A stretch of 64,000 nt of DNA from the NCBI RefSeq assembly GCF_000949865.1, contig NZ_JWJH01000007.1:244963-308962 (forward strand), read 5' to 3'. Origin of the DNA: Rhizobium nepotum 39/7 (GTDB taxonomy: Bacteria; Pseudomonadota; Alphaproteobacteria; Rhizobiales; Rhizobiaceae). Positions 61,039 through 64,000 of this stretch are shown piece by piece (position 1 is the stretch's first letter; each line of letters starts with the position of its first letter). The notes under the pieces were generated by a model. The model saw only the letters and a list, made by a program, of their open reading frames with translations. It was not told where the DNA came from and ran no database searches. The position numbers and the translations under genes were made by a program.

Positions 61039-62228
61039 GCCGCTTTCCCGATATTTACAACTAGTTCCAGCGCGTGACTGCGGGCTTCCTTATCCGCCGC
61101 GAACACGTCTTCGATCGTGGCGGCCGATCGGCCGTCATGCATGCGGTCCATGACCGTTTCGACGATTTCGGCCATATCGAGAAAACCGATGCCGCCCTCG
61201 ACGAAGGCGTGAAAGGCCGTCTCCTCGGCCGCATTCAGGGCCGCGCCCTGCAAGCCTCCACGTTCCAGCGCCGTCCGCGCCAGTCTGAGCGCCGGAAACC
61301 GGGTCTCGTCCGGGGCTTCGAAATCGAGCCGCGCCAGTTTTGCAAAATCCAGACGCTCGACATTGAGATTGCCACGCTCGGGGTAGGTGAGGGCATAGGA
61401 GATGGCGGTGCGCATGTCGGGGGAGCCGAGCTGGGCGATGTAGGAGCCATCCGTATAACCTACCATCGAATGCACGATCGATTGCGGATGGACGATGACC
61501 TCCACCTGATCGGGCCTGAGATCGAAGAGGTATTTCGCCTCGATCATTTCCAGCCCCTTGTTGAACATGGAGGCGCTGCCGATCGACACCTTCAGCCCCA
61601 TGGACCAGTTGGGGTGGGCACGGGCGATATCTGCTGTGACATTGGCCATCTCATCCCGTGACCAGGTACGGAACGGCCCGCCGGATGCGGTCAGCACGAT
61701 GCGTTCCACGGCCTGCTTGTGTTCGCCCGTCAGGCACTGGAAAATCGCGCTATGCTCGCTATCGACCGGGATCAGCCTGCCGCCGCCCTGCTTGACCGTG
61801 CGCAGAAAAACATCGCCCGCCGAAACGAGGCATTCCTTGTTGGCAAGTGCGATGTCCGCACCGCGCCGCGCGGCCGTCAATGTCGGGGCGAGGCCGGGTG
61901 TTCCGGCAATTGCCGCCATTACCCAACCGGCATCCATCAAGGCCGCCTCTTCGAGACCGGATTTGCCCGCCGCAACTTTTATGTTGGTGCCGGCAAGGGC
62001 TGATTTCAGCGCCTCGTATTTGTTGTCCTCGGCTGTAACCGCAAGCTGCGCGCCGAATTCACGGGCCTGTTCCGCCAGGAGGTCGATGTTTCCGGCGCCG
62101 GTGAGCGCCATGATCTCGAATTGGCGGCGACCACCCAGCTGACGCACGACATCCAGTGTGTTCGTGCCGATCGAACCCGTCGAACCCAATATCGTCAGCT
62201 TGCGTGGCATTTCACTGGTATTTTTCAT
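61035..62228 (-). CDS. dxr: 1-deoxy-D-xylulose 5-phosphate reductoisomerase
   Basis: Dxr makes 2-C-methyl-D-erythritol 4-phosphate, the committed step of the non-mevalonate isoprenoid pathway. The 397-residue enzyme has the NADPH-binding LTILGSTGSIGTNTLDVV, ALANKECLVSAG, the metal-binding VDSEHSAIFQCL and the catalytic loop LTASGGPFRTWS, then NWSMGLKVSIGSASMFNKGLE. I use the ATG at 62228; the ATG at 62210 (MPRKLTILG) is equally possible, and 27 further codons upstream are not family-like. In Rhizobiaceae this hemA-dxr neighbourhood is typical, unlike the uppS-cdsA-dxr order of other groups (general knowledge). Confidence 0.95.
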   Translation of the reverse strand: MKNTSEMPRKLTILGSTGSIGTNTLDVVRQLGGRRQFEIMALTGAGNIDLLAEQAREFGAQLAVTAEDNKYEALKSALAGTNIKVAAGKSGLEEAALMDAGWVMAAIAGTPGLAPTLTAARRGADIALANKECLVSAGDVFLRTVKQGGGRLIPVDSEHSAIFQCLTGEHKQAVERIVLTASGGPFRTWSRDEMANVTADIARAHPNWSMGLKVSIGSASMFNKGLEMIEAKYLFDLRPDQVEVIVHPQSIVHSMVGYTDGSYIAQLGSPDMRTAISYALTYPERGNLNVERLDFAKLARLDFEAPDETRFPALRLARTALERGGLQGAALNAAEETAFHAFVEGGIGFLDMAEIVETVMDRMHDGRSAATIEDVFAADKEARSHALELVVNIGKAA

Positions 62229-62413
62229 CTTCGGTCCGTCGGTCGTTTCCGGTTCGCACGTCCTATGCATGCCGTTCTCCAGAAACTGCTGCACATTTTC
62301 GGGCGACATGCATTAGCCTCTACTCGCGAAAACCTGCCATAACAAGGACACAGCCAGGCTATTGTTTTTGCGGATGGCAAAGCCATATGCAAGAAAATCA
62401 TGAGAGAGCATCA

Positions 62414-63115
62414 ATGCGACGTTTCCTAGTTTCCAGCGGATGGATTTTTGCGGCGAGCCTCGTGCTTGTGCTGGTCTTTATTCCTCTCGATCCACGCCTT
62501 TCCGAAAGTGCGCAGGCCCTGCCGGGAACGATCGTTTCCTTCAATCGCATCATTACCGATTTCGGAACGTTCGGTTGGATGCTTTATTCAACGGGCGCTC
62601 TTGCCATCTTCGCTTATGTCGGCGCGCGCGTTTTACAGGCGCGGACCTATGCCGGACGCCTGAGAACGGCATGGCGGCTCCTCGCCTATTTCTTTTTGAC
62701 GATCGGAACGGCAAGCATTCTGGTTCATATGCTCAAATTCCTGATCGGACGGGCGCGGCCGGAACTTTTCGTGGAACTGGGTGCCTATAGTCTCACCCCG
62801 TTTACCGGTGACAATCTCTATGAAAGCTTTCCCTCCGGTCATTCGACGGCTGCGGGGGCATTTTTCGGCGTTTTTGCCATGCTGATGCCGCGTTTCCGCT
62901 GGGTGTTTCTGCTGTTTGCCCTTGCCATCGGTATTTCACGCGTCATCGTTGGTGCGCATTATCCAAGCGATGTCGCCGCCGGTCTGCTGCTCGGCATGTG
63001 GACCGCCATGGCCTTCGCCTTTATCTTTGCCAGGTCCGAAATGCTTTTCCGTTTCGATGAGCACGGCTGGCCGCAACCGAAAAATGCAGGCCTTCCGGCA
63101 ACGGATACACGATAG
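62414..63115 (+). CDS. PAP2-family membrane phosphatase
   Basis: A 233-residue integral membrane phosphatase (PAP2 superfamily, lipid phosphate phosphatase type). The three-part active site is complete: KFLIGRARPE, then PSGHSTAAGAFFG, then SRVIVGAHYPSDVAAG. Five to six hydrophobic segments surround it. Possible substrates are phosphatidic acid, undecaprenyl pyrophosphate or lipid A phosphates (LpxE-like); the sequence does not decide. I use the ATG at 62414 after GAGAG; an ATG at 62387 is possible. The frame is open further upstream over the dxr start, but that part is not coding-like. It is followed 31 bp later by the monooxygenase gene. Confidence 0.87.
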   Translation: MRRFLVSSGWIFAASLVLVLVFIPLDPRLSESAQALPGTIVSFNRIITDFGTFGWMLYSTGALAIFAYVGARVLQARTYAGRLRTAWRLLAYFFLTIGTASILVHMLKFLIGRARPELFVELGAYSLTPFTGDNLYESFPSGHSTAAGAFFGVFAMLMPRFRWVFLLFALAIGISRVIVGAHYPSDVAAGLLLGMWTAMAFAFIFARSEMLFRFDEHGWPQPKNAGLPATDTR

Positions 63116-63146
63116 GGACGTTTAACGGGACGGAGAGGGGGCCGCG

Positions 63147-64000
63147 ATGGAAGAAGCGAAAGTCACGCCGGAAAATGACGGCAGGGCCGTTCAGCACATC
63201 CGCACTTCGGTCGCCGTGGCCGGTGGTGGGCCGGCGGGCATGATGCTTGGCCTGTTGCTTGCCCGCAGCGGCATCGACGTGACCGTGGTCGAAAAACACG
63301 GGGATTTCCTGCGCGATTTTCGCGGCGATACCGTCCATCCTTCAACGCTTGAACTGATGGAGCGGCTGGGTTTCGGCGAGGAGTTTCTGAGCCTGCCGCA
63401 TACGCGCGCGCCACAGCTGAATGCGGTTATTGGCGGCGAGCGCATCACGATCGCGGATTTTTCCCGGCTACCGGTCCGACATCGCTTTATTGCGTTCATG
63501 CCGCAATGGGATTTTCTCAATTTCATCGTCGGCAAGGCCGGGCAATATGAGAATTTCCGGCTGCTGATGAATGCGCCGGTGACCGGCCTCATCGAGCGCG
63601 ACGGGCGTGTCGGCGGTCTCATCGTCAATACGCCGGAAGGCGTAATCGAGATCGCCGCCGATCTGGTGGTGGGGGCGGATGGACGCAATTCCATCGTCCG
63701 CGAGGCGGCGGGGCTCGAAGTGCAGCGCTTCGGCATACCGACCGAGGTGCTGTGGTTGCGCCTTTCGAGACAGCCAGGCGATCCGACGGAAACCATGGGG
63801 CATGCGGGCTCGCGGCAGGGTTTCGTGATGATCAACCGAGGCGACTATTGGCAATGCGGTTATGTGGTGCGCAAGGGCTTTTTCGCGGACATAAAACTTC
63901 AGGGAATTGAGGCGTTCAGGGACAGGGTTGCGGAAATCTGCCCTTTCCCGCGCGACAGGCTCGACGAACTTACGAGCTGGGACGACGTGCATCTCCTGAC
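63147..64000 (+). CDS. FAD-dependent monooxygenase, 3' end cut by window
   Basis: The first 284 codons of an FAD-binding monooxygenase of the PheA/TfdB (aromatic hydroxylase) fold run to the window edge. Motifs are the dinucleotide fold VAVAGGGPAGMMLGLLLARSGIDVTVVEK, the Arg-containing FRGDTVHPSTLELMERLG and the DG motif ADLVVGADGRNSIVREAAG. The frame has no stop before base 64000. Family members hydroxylate phenolic or related rings with NAD(P)H. A GAGAGGGGG ribosome site lies 5-13 bp before the ATG. The missing C-terminus prevents a finer call, and it may be cotranscribed with the PAP2 gene. Confidence 0.88.
   Translation, partial: MEEAKVTPENDGRAVQHIRTSVAVAGGGPAGMMLGLLLARSGIDVTVVEKHGDFLRDFRGDTVHPSTLELMERLGFGEEFLSLPHTRAPQLNAVIGGERITIADFSRLPVRHRFIAFMPQWDFLNFIVGKAGQYENFRLLMNAPVTGLIERDGRVGGLIVNTPEGVIEIAADLVVGADGRNSIVREAAGLEVQRFGIPTEVLWLRLSRQPGDPTETMGHAGSRQGFVMINRGDYWQCGYVVRKGFFADIKLQGIEAFRDRVAEICPFPRDRLDELTSWDDVHLL

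Noticed and set aside
62156..62413. N-terminal extension of the PAP2 protein across the dxr start
   Set aside because: The extension is Ser/Cys/Arg-rich, overlaps dxr on the other strand and is not seen in PAP2 proteins; the ATG at 62414 fits the first membrane helix.

Overview
This is a GC-rich stretch of core chromosome from an alphaproteobacterium, most likely a member of the Rhizobiaceae and probably Agrobacterium (inference from gene content and order). Points in favour are 5-aminolevulinate synthase (C4 heme pathway) with an FNR/FixK box, the mdh-sucCD-sucAB-lpdA operon, an F1-only ATP synthase operon (atpHAGDC), a Mic60-like gene inside the heme operon, an Omp19-like lipoprotein and a two-PAS soluble chemotaxis receptor. 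I saw no rRNA or tRNA gene, insertion sequence, prophage, CRISPR array or defence island.

Layout. 1-9 kb: 3' part of argG, a MarR/Bcr-type efflux pair, a hypothetical gene, an M3 oligopeptidase, typA, a GNAT acetyltransferase and ppa. 9-17 kb: yggT with a DUF167 gene, an MFS transporter, then a minus-strand operon hemC-hemD-mic60-hemY-terB-glutamine amidotransferase. 17-21 kb: the divergent operon tsaD-gpsA-yciI-EVE-methyltransferase and a small exported protein. 21-37.5 kb: central metabolism. This holds sdhCDAB, the Omp19-like lipoprotein, zapE, then mdh-sucC-sucD-sucA-sucB-MAPEG-lysE-lpdA, closed by two tandem terminators. 37.6-43 kb: DUF2867, TraB/GumN, a XerC-type recombinase, priA and a small membrane protein. 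43-49.5 kb: atpHAGDC and fdhD. 49.5-52 kb: a BdlA-like receptor and an orphan CheW. 52-59 kb: tamA-tamB and a glycine-zipper lipoprotein. 59-64 kb: hemA, an unknown gene, dxr, a PAP2 phosphatase and the 5' part of an FAD monooxygenase.

How it fits together. Succinyl-CoA from SucAB feeds both SucCD and HemA; HemC and HemD continue toward uroporphyrinogen III; Sdh, Mdh and LpdA complete the TCA steps; the F1 sector couples respiration to ATP. The best regulatory signal is a perfect FNR/FixK palindrome centred 41.5 bp before a plausible hemA transcription start. The long operons carry several strong intercistronic hairpins, the most striking an 18-bp perfect stem between mdh and sucC. I found no convincing undescribed multi-gene system. 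The least explained items are the gene at 60445-60918, the structured segment beside it, and several palindromes upstream of metabolic and chemotaxis genes.
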